Assembly (NCBI GenBank): GCA_002394125.1
Contig: DGSY01000164.1
Coordinates: forward strand, 1-19,343
Source of the DNA: Ruminococcus sp. UBA4350
GTDB lineage: Bacteria > Bacillota > Clostridia > Oscillospirales > Ruminococcaceae
Direction of reading: 5' to 3'
DNA length: 19,343 nt
Shown piece after piece: positions 6,842 to 14,796 of this stretch. A model generated the notes under the pieces. The model did not search any database and had not been told where the DNA came from. It saw nothing but the letters and a program-made list of their open reading frames with translations. Both the position numbers and the translations under genes were made by a program. The first letter of the stretch is position 1. The number at the start of each line of letters is the position of its first letter.

Positions 6842-7795
6842 TTAGCATATTTCTCCGGATCCGTCCTTCGGCTGCTTCGGCGCATAATTGACCGTGATAA
6901 TGCCGATGCAGACCAGCAGCAGCGCAAGCACAAAGCTCAGATTGATCTGTGCGCCCTCATGCAGCACCAGTGCGGAGATCATCACCCCGCAGACCGGATT
7001 CAGAAATCCGAATACCGCGATCCGCGAAACGGGATTGTGCTTCAGCAGGATCGCCCAGACGGAATAGGCCGCTGCGGACACAAAGCTGAGATAGAGCATC
7101 AGCAGAAAGGACAGCGCCGTAAACCGCGGAAATCTTCCGCCGCCGAGCAGTCCGATCACCGTCAGGACAGCGCCGCCGAAGAAGAACTGCCAGCCGCTCA
7201 GCATGACCGGATCCTCGCCCGCAGAGAGCTTTTTCATGCTGGCAGAGGAAAATCCGCTTGCGACCGTGCAGAGCAGAATCATGCCGTCGCCGATGAAATT
7301 GAAGCGCAGACCGTTCAGCAGTCCGCTGAGATTGATGAGGATGATGCCGGCAAAGCCGATCGCAGAGCCGGCGAGCTTTCGCGCAGTGATCTGCTCCAGA
7401 TGAAATACCGCGCCGGAAATCAGGATCGCGAAAAAGACATTGGCACCGACCAGAACCGATGCCTTGACGCCGCTGGTATGTGCCAGACCGATGTAATAGC
7501 AGAAATACTGCGCGATGGTCTGATAAAAGCTGATGATGCCGATTTTCCGGACGGAGCCCCGCTGCGGGAGCAGCAGCTTTTTTTGCAGGATACTGCCGGC
7601 AGCGAGTGTCATCACGCCGGCGACCGCGAACCGCAGGCCGCCGAAGGTGAGCTGATCCGCCCATGCGTTATCCGCGATACCCAGCAGCGCATAGCCCGTT
7701 TTGACCGCAGAAAACGCGCTGCCCCACAATGCACAGCAGAAAAATGCAAGCAGCGCAGCGACCCAGATATTTTGCAGAATATCGTTTTTCTTCAT
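6842..7795 (-). CDS. DMT superfamily (EamA) transporter
   Basis: A membrane transporter of about 317 residues with roughly ten hydrophobic segments in two EamA repeats. The first repeat includes ALLAFFCCALWGSAFSAVKTG; the second opens with DGMILLCTVASGFSSASMKKL. The end VCIGIITVNYAPKQ is typical of the family. Substrates of such carriers are mostly metabolites or drugs and cannot be told here. ATG 7795 is chosen, with the purine-rich GGAAGTGGA upstream; a GTG at 7804 is possible. It is the first gene of an operon with the patatin gene and has its own promoter. It is divergent from the CobW operon. Confidence 0.88.
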   Translation of the reverse strand: MKKNDILQNIWVAALLAFFCCALWGSAFSAVKTGYALLGIADNAWADQLTFGGLRFAVAGVMTLAAGSILQKKLLLPQRGSVRKIGIISFYQTIAQYFCYYIGLAHTSGVKASVLVGANVFFAILISGAVFHLEQITARKLAGSAIGFAGIILINLSGLLNGLRFNFIGDGMILLCTVASGFSSASMKKLSAGEDPVMLSGWQFFFGGAVLTVIGLLGGGRFPRFTALSFLLMLYLSFVSAAAYSVWAILLKHNPVSRIAVFGFLNPVCGVMISALVLHEGAQINLSFVLALLLVCIGIITVNYAPKQPKDGSGEIC

Positions 7796-7814
7796 AGTTT
7801 CCACTTCCCGTATC

Positions 7815-7843
7815 AGTATACCACATTTTCCGGAAAAAGTCTA
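7815..7843 (-). promoter_or_regulatory. promoter of the DMT transporter-patatin operon
   Basis: On the minus strand TAGACT (7843-7838), 17 bases, TATACT (7820-7815). TGTGG directly precedes the -10 box, the same bases as in the divergent CobW promoter. Confidence 0.65.
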
Positions 7844-7894
7844 TATCTGATTGCTTCGGCGCGGCAAAGCAAAATGAAAAAGTTCACAGAATGC

Positions 7895-7923
7895 TGGACT
7901 TTGCAGCGATTTTGTGGTATAAT
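7895..7923 (+). promoter_or_regulatory. promoter of the CobW operon
   Basis: TGGACT (7895-7900), 17 bases, TATAAT (7918-7923) preceded by TGTGG. It leaves an 85-base leader before the ATG at 8015, in which CCGGT (7935-7939) can pair with ACCGG (7957-7961). No Zur-type palindrome was recognised. Confidence 0.65.
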
Positions 7924-8014
7924 ATAATAATGCTCCGGTGAATGCCCACAGGCGAACCGGAATCCCAAAAACCGAAACCGTAAACACGGAAAATTTGTGA
8001 AAGAAGTGGATATC

Positions 8015-9181
8015 ATGACCAAAATCACGATCTTCTCCGGCTTTCTCGGCGCCGGCAAGACAACGCTCATCAAGAAGCTCATTCAGGACGGCTACAAGGG
8101 CGAAAAGCTCGTTCTGATCGAAAATGAATTCGGTCAGATCGGCATTGACGGCGGATTCCTCAAGGATGCCGGCATCCAGATCAACGAAATGAACTCCGGC
8201 TGCATCTGCTGCTCGCTCGTCGGCGACTTCGGCAAGGCGCTCCAGCAGGTGCTGGAGGAATATGCCCCCGACCGCATCCTGATCGAGCCCTCCGGCGTCG
8301 GCAAGCTCAGCGATGTCATCAGCGCCGTGCAGAATCTCCATATGGAGGGCGTCGAACTGGACGGCTTCACGACCGTTGTCGATGCGAAAAAGGCAAAGAT
8401 GTATCAGAAGAATTTCGGCGAATTCTTCAATAATCAAATCACATATGCAAGCTGCCTGATCCTCAGCCATACCGCCGGACTGACCGAATCGCAGATTCAG
8501 ACAGCCGTCGATCTGCTCCGGAGCTGCAATCCCGCGGCACCGATCGTCACGACCGAATGGGACGAGCTGACCGGCGCACAGCTGATCGCGGCCATGACGC
8601 AGAAGAATACGCTGGACGATGAGCTGAAGGCGCTGCTGGAGGAGGAAACCGCGCATCATCATCACCACCACCATGACGACGACGATGACGATGAGCATGA
8701 GCATCACCACCACCATGACGACGACGATGACGAGGATCATGAGCATCATCATCACCACCATGACGACGACGATGGCGATGAACACGAGCATCATCATCAC
8801 CACCATGATGACGACGATGACGATGAACACGAGCATCATCATCACGATCACGGTCCGGACTGCACCTGCGGCTGCCATGACCACGACCATCATCACCACC
8901 ACGCAGATGAGGTCTTCACGAGCTGGGGCATTGAGACACCGAAGCCCTATACAGCTGCGGCAATTCAGGCGGCGCTCGAAGCGCTTTCCGATGAGGAAAA
9001 GTTCGGTCTGGTGCTGCGTGCAAAGGGCATTGTCGCCGGTGAAGACGGTCAGTGGATCCACTTCGATTATGTTCCCGGTACGCCGGATGTCCGCACGGGC
9101 TCTGCGGAGACCACGGGCAGACTGTGCGTGATCGGCTCGAAGCTGAATGAGGATGCACTGGCAAAGCTGTTCTGCGCAGAG
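8015..9181 (+). CDS. CobW/COG0523 GTPase metallochaperone with His/Asp-rich insert
   Basis: A G3E-family GTPase, 389 residues, thought to load a metal (zinc, cobalt or other) into client proteins. N-terminal G domain: Walker A GFLGAGKTT (9-17), metal site GCICCSL (Cys63, 65, 66) and ILIEPSG (Walker B region). The guanine motif NKxD is replaced by LSHTAG (150-155), so base specificity may differ. Residues 214-296 are an extraordinary run of about four repeats of five to seven His, four to six Asp, then EHEH, ending in CTCGC and HDHDHHHHH: a high-capacity metal-binding segment. A CobW C-terminal domain follows (about 297-389). ATG 8015 is used; GTG 7997 is an alternative. The TAA at 9182-9184 is followed directly by the next gene's GGAGG. 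Confidence 0.9.
8654..8902 (+). repeat. imperfect tandem repeat encoding the His/Asp-rich segment
   Basis: About four imperfect units of roughly 50 bases built from CAT/CAC and GAC/GAT triplets encode H5-7 D4-6 EHEH units. Codons vary between units (CAT and CAC mixed), so the repeat is not a recent exact duplication. Slippage in such sequence could change the number of metal-binding units between strains. Confidence 0.85.
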
Positions 9182-9193
9182 TAAGGAGGGCAT

Positions 9194-10153
9194 ATGCCGA
9201 ACAATCAGGAAGACTTTATCCCGGTATATCTCTTTCTCGGATTTCTCGAAGCCGGAAAGACAAAATTCATACAGGATGCGCTCGAAGATGCAAAGTTCAT
9301 CGACGGCGACCGCACACTGCTGCTCTGCTGCGAGGAGGGCGTCGAGGAATACGACACCTCCCGCTTTGATGAGCTGGATATCACAATGCATACAGTCTCG
9401 GACATCAGCGAGCTGACGCCGGAGAATCTTTCGCGCATGGCAAAGGAAGCCCGCGCCGACCGCGTCATGATCGAATACAACGGAATGTGGATGATCCAGC
9501 CGCTCTTTGAAGCGATGCCGGATGACTGGGGGGTGTATCAGTGTGTGATGATTGCAGATGCGACGACATTTATGCAGTACAATCAGAATATGCGCAGCCT
9601 TGTTGTGGATAAGCTGAATATGGCGGAGCTGGTCTATTTCAACCGCTTCACGGAGCAGACCGATTCGATGCCGTATCACCAGATCGTCCGCGGGGTGACG
9701 CGCCGCGCCGATATCTACTATGAGATGCCGGACGGCGAGGCGGTCTTTGATGATATCGAGGATCCGCTGCCCTTTGATGTCAATGCAAAGAACATTGTGA
9801 TTGAGGACAGAGACTTTGCACTGTTCTACCGCGATCTCATGGAGGACGCGAAGAAATACGAGAACAAGACGGTCACATTCAAGGGCGTTGCGGTGCGCAA
9901 TTCGACCTTCCCGCCGAATATCTTCGCAGTCGGGCGGCACATCATGACCTGCTGTGTCGAGGATATCCAGTACAGCTGGATCGCGGCGCAGTACGGCAGA
10001 AATTTCCTGCCGCGGAAGAATCACTGGGTCACGGTGACAGGTGCGGTCGAGGTACGGTTCAATCAGGTGCAGGGCGTCTTTGTGCCGATGCTTCATGTGA
10101 CGAAGCTGACCGATGCCGAGCCGCCGGAGCAGGAGGTCGCAACCTTCTATTGA
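9194..10153 (+). CDS. degenerate CobW-like GTPase fused to TIGR03943/DUF1980-like domain
   Basis: 319 residues, 10 bases after the first CobW gene, with TAAGGAGGG upstream. Residues 10 to about 195 resemble a CobW G domain: P-loop GFLEAGKT (16-23), RVMIEYNG in the Walker B position and IADATTFMQY, where CobW proteins have VVDA. The CxCC metal site is missing (only LLLCCEEG, Cys45/46) and NKxD is NRFT. Residues about 205-305 resemble the C-terminal domain of the TIGR03943/YcgQ (DUF1980) family, with NIFAVGRHIMTCCVED (243-257) as its hallmark. YcgQ-like proteins are often found with a permease and a CobW protein in Firmicutes, so the fusion supports a shared metal-handling task. The domain match is from pattern memory, not a search. 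Confidence 0.75.
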   Translation: MPNNQEDFIPVYLFLGFLEAGKTKFIQDALEDAKFIDGDRTLLLCCEEGVEEYDTSRFDELDITMHTVSDISELTPENLSRMAKEARADRVMIEYNGMWMIQPLFEAMPDDWGVYQCVMIADATTFMQYNQNMRSLVVDKLNMAELVYFNRFTEQTDSMPYHQIVRGVTRRADIYYEMPDGEAVFDDIEDPLPFDVNAKNIVIEDRDFALFYRDLMEDAKKYENKTVTFKGVAVRNSTFPPNIFAVGRHIMTCCVEDIQYSWIAAQYGRNFLPRKNHWVTVTGAVEVRFNQVQGVFVPMLHVTKLTDAEPPEQEVATFY

Positions 10154-10248
10154 GCCGCCTCCGGTATCATATCAGGAAAAGGAAACGGCAGGCTCCGCAA
10201 GGGCGCATCCCGTTTCGGCATAACAATAAAGACTTGCAAAGACTGTAT

Positions 10249-10285
10249 ACAAAGGCGGCAGGGAAAGGCTCTCTGCCGCCTTTGT
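10249..10285 (+). terminator. hairpin terminator of the CobW operon
   Basis: ACAAAGGCGGCAG (10249-10261) pairs perfectly over 13 bp with CTGCCGCCTTTGT (10273-10285), loop of 11. The trailing sequence is only moderately T-rich. It lies about 95 bases after the CobW-like stop; the gap 10154-10248 holds nothing recognisable. Confidence 0.75.
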
Positions 10286-10304
10286 CTGTCAGAAAGGATA
10301 AGCG

Positions 10305-10620
10305 ATGAAACAGAAGATCATAGCAGCGGTGCTTCCTTAGCTGTCTGCTCCTGACCGGCTGCGGGAACAGCAGTGCCGCAGAGGACAAAAAGGATGAGGA
10401 GGATACTGCATTTCAGAACGGCGAAGAAGCAGAGATCGTGATCGGCGATACGCCTGAAAGCGGCGGCACAAAGCCCGTTCCTGCGGAAAGCAGCATGGAC
10501 AGAAATGATCCCGATACATCACAGAAGCCTGTGGACTCCGATTCGCAGAAGGACAATGCCGGCGGGAATGTGCTGCCGGATGACGGTCTGGACTGGTCGC
10601 CGCTCGTGCCGGTGAACTGA
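10305..10620 (+). pseudogene. small lipoprotein gene broken by a +1 frameshift
   Basis: ATG 10305 with AGAAAGGA upstream opens MKQKIIAAVL, then meets TAG at 10338. One frame over, the sequence continues LSCLLLTGCGNSSAAEDKKDE, a perfect lipobox followed by an acidic, Ser/Asp/Pro-rich chain to TGA at 10620. Removing one C from CTTCCTT (about 10332-10338) restores a single frame of about 104 codons with signal peptide and lipobox. So this is a one-base insertion in a small secreted lipoprotein of unknown function, or a sequencing error. It lies just after the CobW terminator. Confidence 0.75.
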
Positions 10621-10954
10621 ATTCCCAATATATAACACTTCATTGAGGAGAATGTCAATATTCTTCAGGTCAGAAGCGACCATATTGCTGACTGCGACCG
10701 TGCAGGGGATTCCTCCTAACGAATAAATATAGCACAAGGCCACATATTGATTACACCACAATTTACCCTAAAAATCAATAGTTGTTGCAATGTTTTGTTA
10801 TAATATTGCGCTGAACACAAAAAGCAACCCACTCTCCGCCTCATTCCCTCATTATTTTTCCAGAACACCCCGCCCCCTCAAAACACTAGCGTTTAAGGTC
10901 GGTCACGCCCAAAAGGAGACCGAACCCTCAACTTTCCGCCGGATTTCAGACAAC
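10621..10954. other. non-coding stretch after the broken lipoprotein
   Basis: No convincing gene. A minus-strand frame at about 10620-10761 (ALCYIYSLGGIPCTVAV, NMVASDLKNIDILLNEVLY) looks protein-like and may be a gene remnant, but has no binding site and no family was recognised. A TATAAT at 10799-10804 lacks a good -35 box and no gene follows it. Confidence 0.4.
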
Positions 10955-10994
10955 AAAAAAGCACGGAAATCCGCGATACAGCGTATTTCCGTGC
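10955..10994 (-). terminator. minus-strand terminator
   Basis: GCACGGAAAT (10961-10970) pairs perfectly with ATTTCCGTGC (10985-10994), loop of 14. On the minus strand TTTTTT (10960-10955) follows. It could end transcripts from the flavodoxin gene and the phosphatase fragment. A second 8-bp hairpin (ATGCGTAA/TTACGCAT) lies at 11005-11030. Confidence 0.65.
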
Positions 10995-11066
10995 AAAAAA
11001 GAAAGATGCGTAACCTTTCCGATTACGCATTTAGATGTGATGGACCCGACCCGTGCAGTTCCTTAT

Positions 11067-11265
11067 CTGCGAAATCGGAAGCTTTTAGAATGAGGTGTCG
11101 CGTATCTGCGTGCTTTTTGAGCGTTTGGCTGTTTGCGTTTAAGGCAGGCTGCGTTGTCAGAGAAAGCGCATTGTCCTCTTTTCAGGGCAATGCGCTTTTT
11201 CCTTTTCATTTCATCCTCTGTTGTAAAGTGCGCCTCATTATCTCATTGTTTCAGAGAAAGAGAGC
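11067..11265. repeat. dispersed repeat, copy A
   Basis: Shares with copies B and C the blocks TCTGCGAAATCGGAA (A and B only), the hairpin GCGCATTG...CAATGCGC (11166-11195, followed by TTTTT) and CGCCTCATTATCTCAT...AGAGAAAGAGAG. The middle part (11096-11150) diverges. Unlike B and C, it is not followed by an ATPase gene end: similarity stops at 11265, just before the phosphatase-like fragment. Confidence 0.75.
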
Positions 11266-11273
11266 ATTATTCC

Positions 11274-11393
11274 TCACAAATACTCTGGTACATCAGATTC
11301 TAAAAGTTCACACAGATCATCATCCATGTATGAATAATTATCGGGAATATTGAGACAGACAATTTGCTTATCTGCAACGATATCCCTTTTCTT
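11274..11393 (-). pseudogene. 3' fragment of a predicted protein tyrosine phosphatase (COG4551-like)
   Basis: A frame of about 39 codons ending at TGA 11276-11274 reads DKQIVCLNIPDNYSYMDDD then LCELLESDVPEYL. This resembles the C-terminus of small predicted tyrosine phosphatases (IICLDIPDxYxFMDPELIELL). The catalytic Cys-x5-Arg part is absent: directly upstream, in another frame, is the end of the flavodoxin gene. It is a truncated remnant, with repeat copy A just downstream. The family call rests on the motif only. Confidence 0.55.
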
Positions 11394-11394
11394 A

Positions 11395-11835
11395 TTACAA
11401 TTCTTGAAAAAACTTCACCGCATCAGCAATCTCTTTCCCGTCCGGATGACCTTTTGCGATGCCGCCGACTAATTTGAACGGTCCGAAAGTATCAAAGCCA
11501 AGACAATGATACTTGCCAAGCTCGCGGCAATTCTTCCTTTTCGTTATTTCACGAATATCTTTCAGAAAACCGCCTTTTGGTGCACCGTGAGTGTAGATGA
11601 AGAATACGTCCTTATTCTCAGGCAGATGCTCCTCAGCATAGCTGAGAAGTTGTTTTGCAAAGGATGTAAAATAGATACCCGAAGCAAAACCGATACGGTC
11701 ATATCCTGAAAGATCGGCGTCAGGATTATCTGTTACATCTATCAGAGATACCGTGCTGTCAGCGGCGGCAATTGCATCAATCAGCTTCTTTGTGATGCCG
11801 TGATGCTTTGAATAATAGACGATTACTGTTTTCAT
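11395..11835 (-). CDS. flavodoxin-like protein
   Basis: 146 residues, the length of short-chain flavodoxins. The N-terminal VIVYYSKHHGITKKLIDAI is the FMN phosphate loop after the first beta strand. GFASGIYFTSFAKQL and FFIYTHGAPKGGF follow the flavodoxin order of FMN-contacting loops, and the C-terminus has GHPDGKEIADAVKFFQEL. It is probably a cytoplasmic electron carrier or an FMN-dependent oxidoreductase domain. GGGGTG lies about 8 bases before the ATG at 11835. No good promoter was found. Confidence 0.82.
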   Translation of the reverse strand: MKTVIVYYSKHHGITKKLIDAIAAADSTVSLIDVTDNPDADLSGYDRIGFASGIYFTSFAKQLLSYAEEHLPENKDVFFIYTHGAPKGGFLKDIREITKRKNCRELGKYHCLGFDTFGPFKLVGGIAKGHPDGKEIADAVKFFQEL

Positions 11836-11918
11836 TAGCGTTCACCCCGAAAAAATATTTCAATAAATACCTATTTCAATGAAGCAGCGTATGCGTCAAA
11901 TAAAAAACGGTTCTTAAT

Positions 11919-11959
11919 ACATCAAGGATCGCCGAACTTTACTCGGCGATCCTTGATGT
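11919..11959. terminator. strong 17-bp hairpin, orphan terminator-like
   Basis: ACATCAAGGATCGCCGA (11919-11935) pairs perfectly with TCGGCGATCCTTGATGT (11943-11959), loop ACTTTAC. The minus strand continues into GTTTTTTATT about 10 bases further. No gene in this window ends just before it on either strand, so its parent gene was perhaps lost. A second hairpin, CTAGCC...GGCTAG, lies at 12034-12060. Confidence 0.6.
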
Positions 11960-12084
11960 TTATGTTTGGGTTACTGTGTCAGAAGCTGCGAAAGCGAGTA
12001 TGCGACAAACAATCGACGCCTTGCAGTAAAGAACTAGCCTTGCCGGAATGGCGAGGCTAGTAGCATCATGTATTAAGTGGTAAA

Positions 12085-12345
12085 ATGATCGTCCCGACAG
12101 GCTGCGAGAACAGCTCCGTCAGATACTGCTCTGTGTCGATTCCGTTTGCCGCATACGAAAATACTTGCATTCAGCTTCGATTTGCGGTAAATACCGGCTT
12201 TACCGAGGAGGATGTGAAAGCGCTCTGTGCCAAGCATGATATGGCTTTATGCAGCGCTTCCTTTTGTTCCCTGAACATCCTGCATGGCTCCGATTCAAAG
12301 AATATGTTGCAAACACGAAAAATCTGTGCTATAATGGTTTCATGA
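12085..12345 (+). other. short open frame, doubtful gene remnant
   Basis: An 86-codon frame with one protein-like stretch (NTGFTEEDVKALCAKHDMAL) but no ribosome binding site. Its last part contains the promoter of the next gene. It may be the remnant of a displaced gene; not recognised. Confidence 0.2.
12307..12335 (+). promoter_or_regulatory. promoter of the leucine-rich repeat/ankyrin gene
   Basis: TTGCAA (12307-12312), 17 bases, TATAAT (12330-12335), 57 bases before the ATG at 12392. Confidence 0.75.
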
Positions 12346-12391
12346 ACAGCGGTTCCGTTGTTCCGAATCTGAATGTACGGAGGAAAATAAT

Positions 12392-14188
12392 ATGGCGCAG
12401 TTTGAGATCGTTGACGGCGTGCTGAAAAAATGCAAGCCGGACAGAGGCGAAACAGAAATTGTTATTCCGGACGGGGTAACAAAAATTGCAAACGGTCTGT
12501 TCAAAGGAAAGAAAAGCATCGTGAAAGTGACGCTGCCGATGAGCCTGACTGAAATCGGTGAACAGGCATTCCGTGACTGCATTGCGCTGGAGGAATGCAA
12601 TCTGCCGGAGAGCCTGAATGAGATCGGCAACAGCGCATTTGCAGGCTGTACAGCGCTGAAAGCCATATCCCTGCCGCAGCATATGCCGCATATCGTGAGC
12701 AAGTGTTTTTCCGGCTGCACCGGTTTGACGGAAGCAGTCATTCCGTCAGGCTGGAACAAGGTACCGCATTATTTTTTTGACGGCTGTACCAATCTGCGGA
12801 AGGTTACGATTCCGGAAGGCGTGAAAATGATCGACGGTGGTGCGTTCGGCGGATGCTCGGCTTTGTGTGAAATCTCGCTTCCGGAGTCATTGGAAAAGAT
12901 CGGGAGCGGCGTGTTCACAGATTCCGGCGTCCGCGAAATCCGCATTCCGGCAGGAACTTACGAAGTCTGGTACAGTACATTTCAAAACGCATCGAATCTG
13001 AAAAAGATCGAATATGCAGTATTTCCGCAGCAGGGAACAAAGCTCTTTGAGCATCTGCAGAAAATGCTCAAACAGTATCCGGAGCTTGCGGATGCGGTCG
13101 CTGCTGCGGACAATGTGCCGGAGGATTTCAGGCGCTATCTTAACTGGATCAAAAATGGCTCGGTATTCCCGAGAGAAGAAGATTTGCTTTGGCCGGAAAA
13201 AGTCATTGACAAGCTGAAATATGATGATTATATCCTCATAATGAACACCTGTCAGTGCATTGCAATGAACATTTATCATGTGATCGGAAATGAATACACC
13301 GACAGCAATGACGAATCCTATAACTGTGTACCAGCCAAGCCGCTTTATTATGAGTGGGATGAATACTTCCGCTGGATGATGGTCAACGATCATATTTTCC
13401 GCGCCTATCGCTATGAACACGGAAAGCTGGTCGAGACGAGAGACATCGACAAAAAGCGCTACGATCAGAACATATATATCGGCTGCCAGATTGAAATGAT
13501 TCTGCGTCAGGAATTCGGACTGGAGCCGCAAAGTCCGGAATGGAAAGCCAAATTCGCTGCGGAGCTTGCAAAGGCAGAGGAATTCAAACAGACGCTGGTT
13601 TATGCCTGCTACGTCAATGATACGCCTGCGATCCTTGCGCGTGCAAAACACGCGAAAAAAGCGGATCTCAACTTTGTATTTGAACATGCACATGCAACAC
13701 CGCTGATTCTCTGTGCGCGCAACGACAATCTCGAAGGCTTCCGGGCACTTGCCGAAGCGGGCGCCGATCTCAAAAAATCCGTCCGGAACTGGATACGCCC
13801 TCTGGAGGAAGCGCGTGTGCATTCGCCTGCGATTCTGCGCTATGTCTTTGAGACCTATCCGGATGTGTTTGATTCGTGGTACGGAAACTGGAAGAATAAC
13901 GCATTCTATTGCAGCGACGGGGAACTGATCGAGGATATGTTCAGGCGGTACGGTGCGCAGGGGCTTGAGGAATGCTATTTCACGGCAATGGTCAAGCCGC
14001 CGGTCAGCATGGATACGCTGAAGTTCCTGACATCGCATCATGTGGATTGCAGCAGCTATCTTTCAAAGTATCACAAATGCAGCGCCGTGGAATTTGCAGA
14101 GAAAAAGTGCGGCGAATATCCTGACGACGACGGATACAAGGCGGCTTTGGAGATGCTGAAGCAGGCAATGCTTACTGACCGTGCATAA
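12392..14188 (+). CDS. leucine-rich repeat (BspA-type) protein with ankyrin-like C-terminus
   Basis: 598 residues, ACGGAGGA before the ATG. Residues about 5-210 hold around eight BspA-type repeats (IVIPDGVTKIANGLF, LPESLNEIGNSAFAGC and similar). Residues about 215-400 are a charged region of unknown fold with many aromatics (YYEWDEYFRWMMVNDHIFRAY). About 415-590 contain ankyrin-like pairs of helices (TPLILCARNDNLEGFRALAE, AVEFAEKKCGEY). No signal peptide or membrane segment, so probably cytoplasmic and protein-binding. It has its own promoter and stands alone. Its N-terminal repeats resemble the small LRR protein at 2387-2971. Function is unknown. Confidence 0.8.
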   Translation: MAQFEIVDGVLKKCKPDRGETEIVIPDGVTKIANGLFKGKKSIVKVTLPMSLTEIGEQAFRDCIALEECNLPESLNEIGNSAFAGCTALKAISLPQHMPHIVSKCFSGCTGLTEAVIPSGWNKVPHYFFDGCTNLRKVTIPEGVKMIDGGAFGGCSALCEISLPESLEKIGSGVFTDSGVREIRIPAGTYEVWYSTFQNASNLKKIEYAVFPQQGTKLFEHLQKMLKQYPELADAVAAADNVPEDFRRYLNWIKNGSVFPREEDLLWPEKVIDKLKYDDYILIMNTCQCIAMNIYHVIGNEYTDSNDESYNCVPAKPLYYEWDEYFRWMMVNDHIFRAYRYEHGKLVETRDIDKKRYDQNIYIGCQIEMILRQEFGLEPQSPEWKAKFAAELAKAEEFKQTLVYACYVNDTPAILARAKHAKKADLNFVFEHAHATPLILCARNDNLEGFRALAEAGADLKKSVRNWIRPLEEARVHSPAILRYVFETYPDVFDSWYGNWKNNAFYCSDGELIEDMFRRYGAQGLEECYFTAMVKPPVSMDTLKFLTSHHVDCSSYLSKYHKCSAVEFAEKKCGEYPDDDGYKAALEMLKQAMLTDRA

Positions 14189-14421
14189 AGGAAATTCTGC
14201 CGCGGTGAAATCTGCGCAAGGCTGCTTGACAAAGCCGGTGCAGTCATGTACCTCTCTTGTGTGATTCTAAAACAGAACAGAGGACTTTATCTGCAAGCTG
14301 ACAGCTCTCCGTTCGGGGAGCTGTTCGTTTCGGTATAACGTTTTCATTTCAGAAGCGAAAGCGTCAAGGTCTGCGAGTTCTTTCGCAAGCGTAAAAAGAA
14401 GGAGGGTGAAGTCAATCTTTT
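14189..14421. other. intergenic region with a hairpin terminator
   Basis: ACAGCTCTCC (14301-14310) pairs with GGGGAGCTGT (14315-14324), one G-U pair, then TCGTTT: a likely + strand terminator for the preceding gene. The stretch from 14350 to 14420 carries a short basic frame (EFFRKRKKKEGE) reminiscent of mobile-element junctions, but no gene can be supported. Confidence 0.5.
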
Positions 14422-14796
14422 TTATAGGTATACGTTTTGATAAGTAACAATCTTTTCAGGAATGATTTCCACAGCGATGCCGTCATCAAGGTCTTCTGCA
14501 TCATCGCAAAGCAATGCACATTTTCCATCTCTTTCAATATAAAGGCTATCAGGTGTAAAACGTGTATCTGCATTATCGTCAAATTCTAACATTAACTTTT
14601 CGATGCATTCCAAGTATTCCTGCTCATGTTCAGCATATTCTTTACACACTTCATCTTGAATTGTAGGAATCTCATCTTCGGCTTTATACGCTTGAATTAT
14701 AACAGTTATTTCGTGTTTATTCCCGAATAGAAGGATTTCTCTTTTAGTCAGCCACCCATAATTGTACTCTAATTCTCCGAAATACTTATTCATCAT
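14422..14796 (-). CDS. small acidic cytoplasmic protein, possibly immunity-like
   Basis: About 124 residues from ATG 14796 (AAGGAG 10 bases upstream; 14793 equally possible). It begins NKYFGELEYNYGWLTKREIL, a pattern seen in small DUF2004/DUF6985-type proteins often found beside polymorphic toxins; the match is from memory and weak. The chain is strongly acidic with an Asp-rich end (DDAEDLDDG). No signal peptide. The start overlaps the end of the ribbon-helix-helix frame, so the two are probably one operon. Confidence 0.65.
   Translation of the reverse strand: MMNKYFGELEYNYGWLTKREILLFGNKHEITVIIQAYKAEDEIPTIQDEVCKEYAEHEQEYLECIEKLMLEFDDNADTRFTPDSLYIERDGKCALLCDDAEDLDDGIAVEIIPEKIVTYQNVYL

Noticed and set aside
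8654..8902. CRISPR-like or microsatellite array
   Set aside because: The repetition is in frame within the CobW protein and reflects His/Asp blocks.
7841..10096. 751-codon antisense open frame opposite the CobW operon
   Set aside because: It is the mirror of two real genes with motifs, ribosome binding sites and a promoter. Its composition follows from their codon bias and the His/Asp repeat, and it matches no family.
11040..11055. tRNA 3'-end-like bases near TGGACCCGACCCG
   Set aside because: No cloverleaf could be formed from the surrounding sequence.
10790..11353. 187-codon + strand frame
   Set aside because: It runs through a minus-strand terminator, repeat copy A and the phosphatase fragment, and lacks a ribosome binding site.
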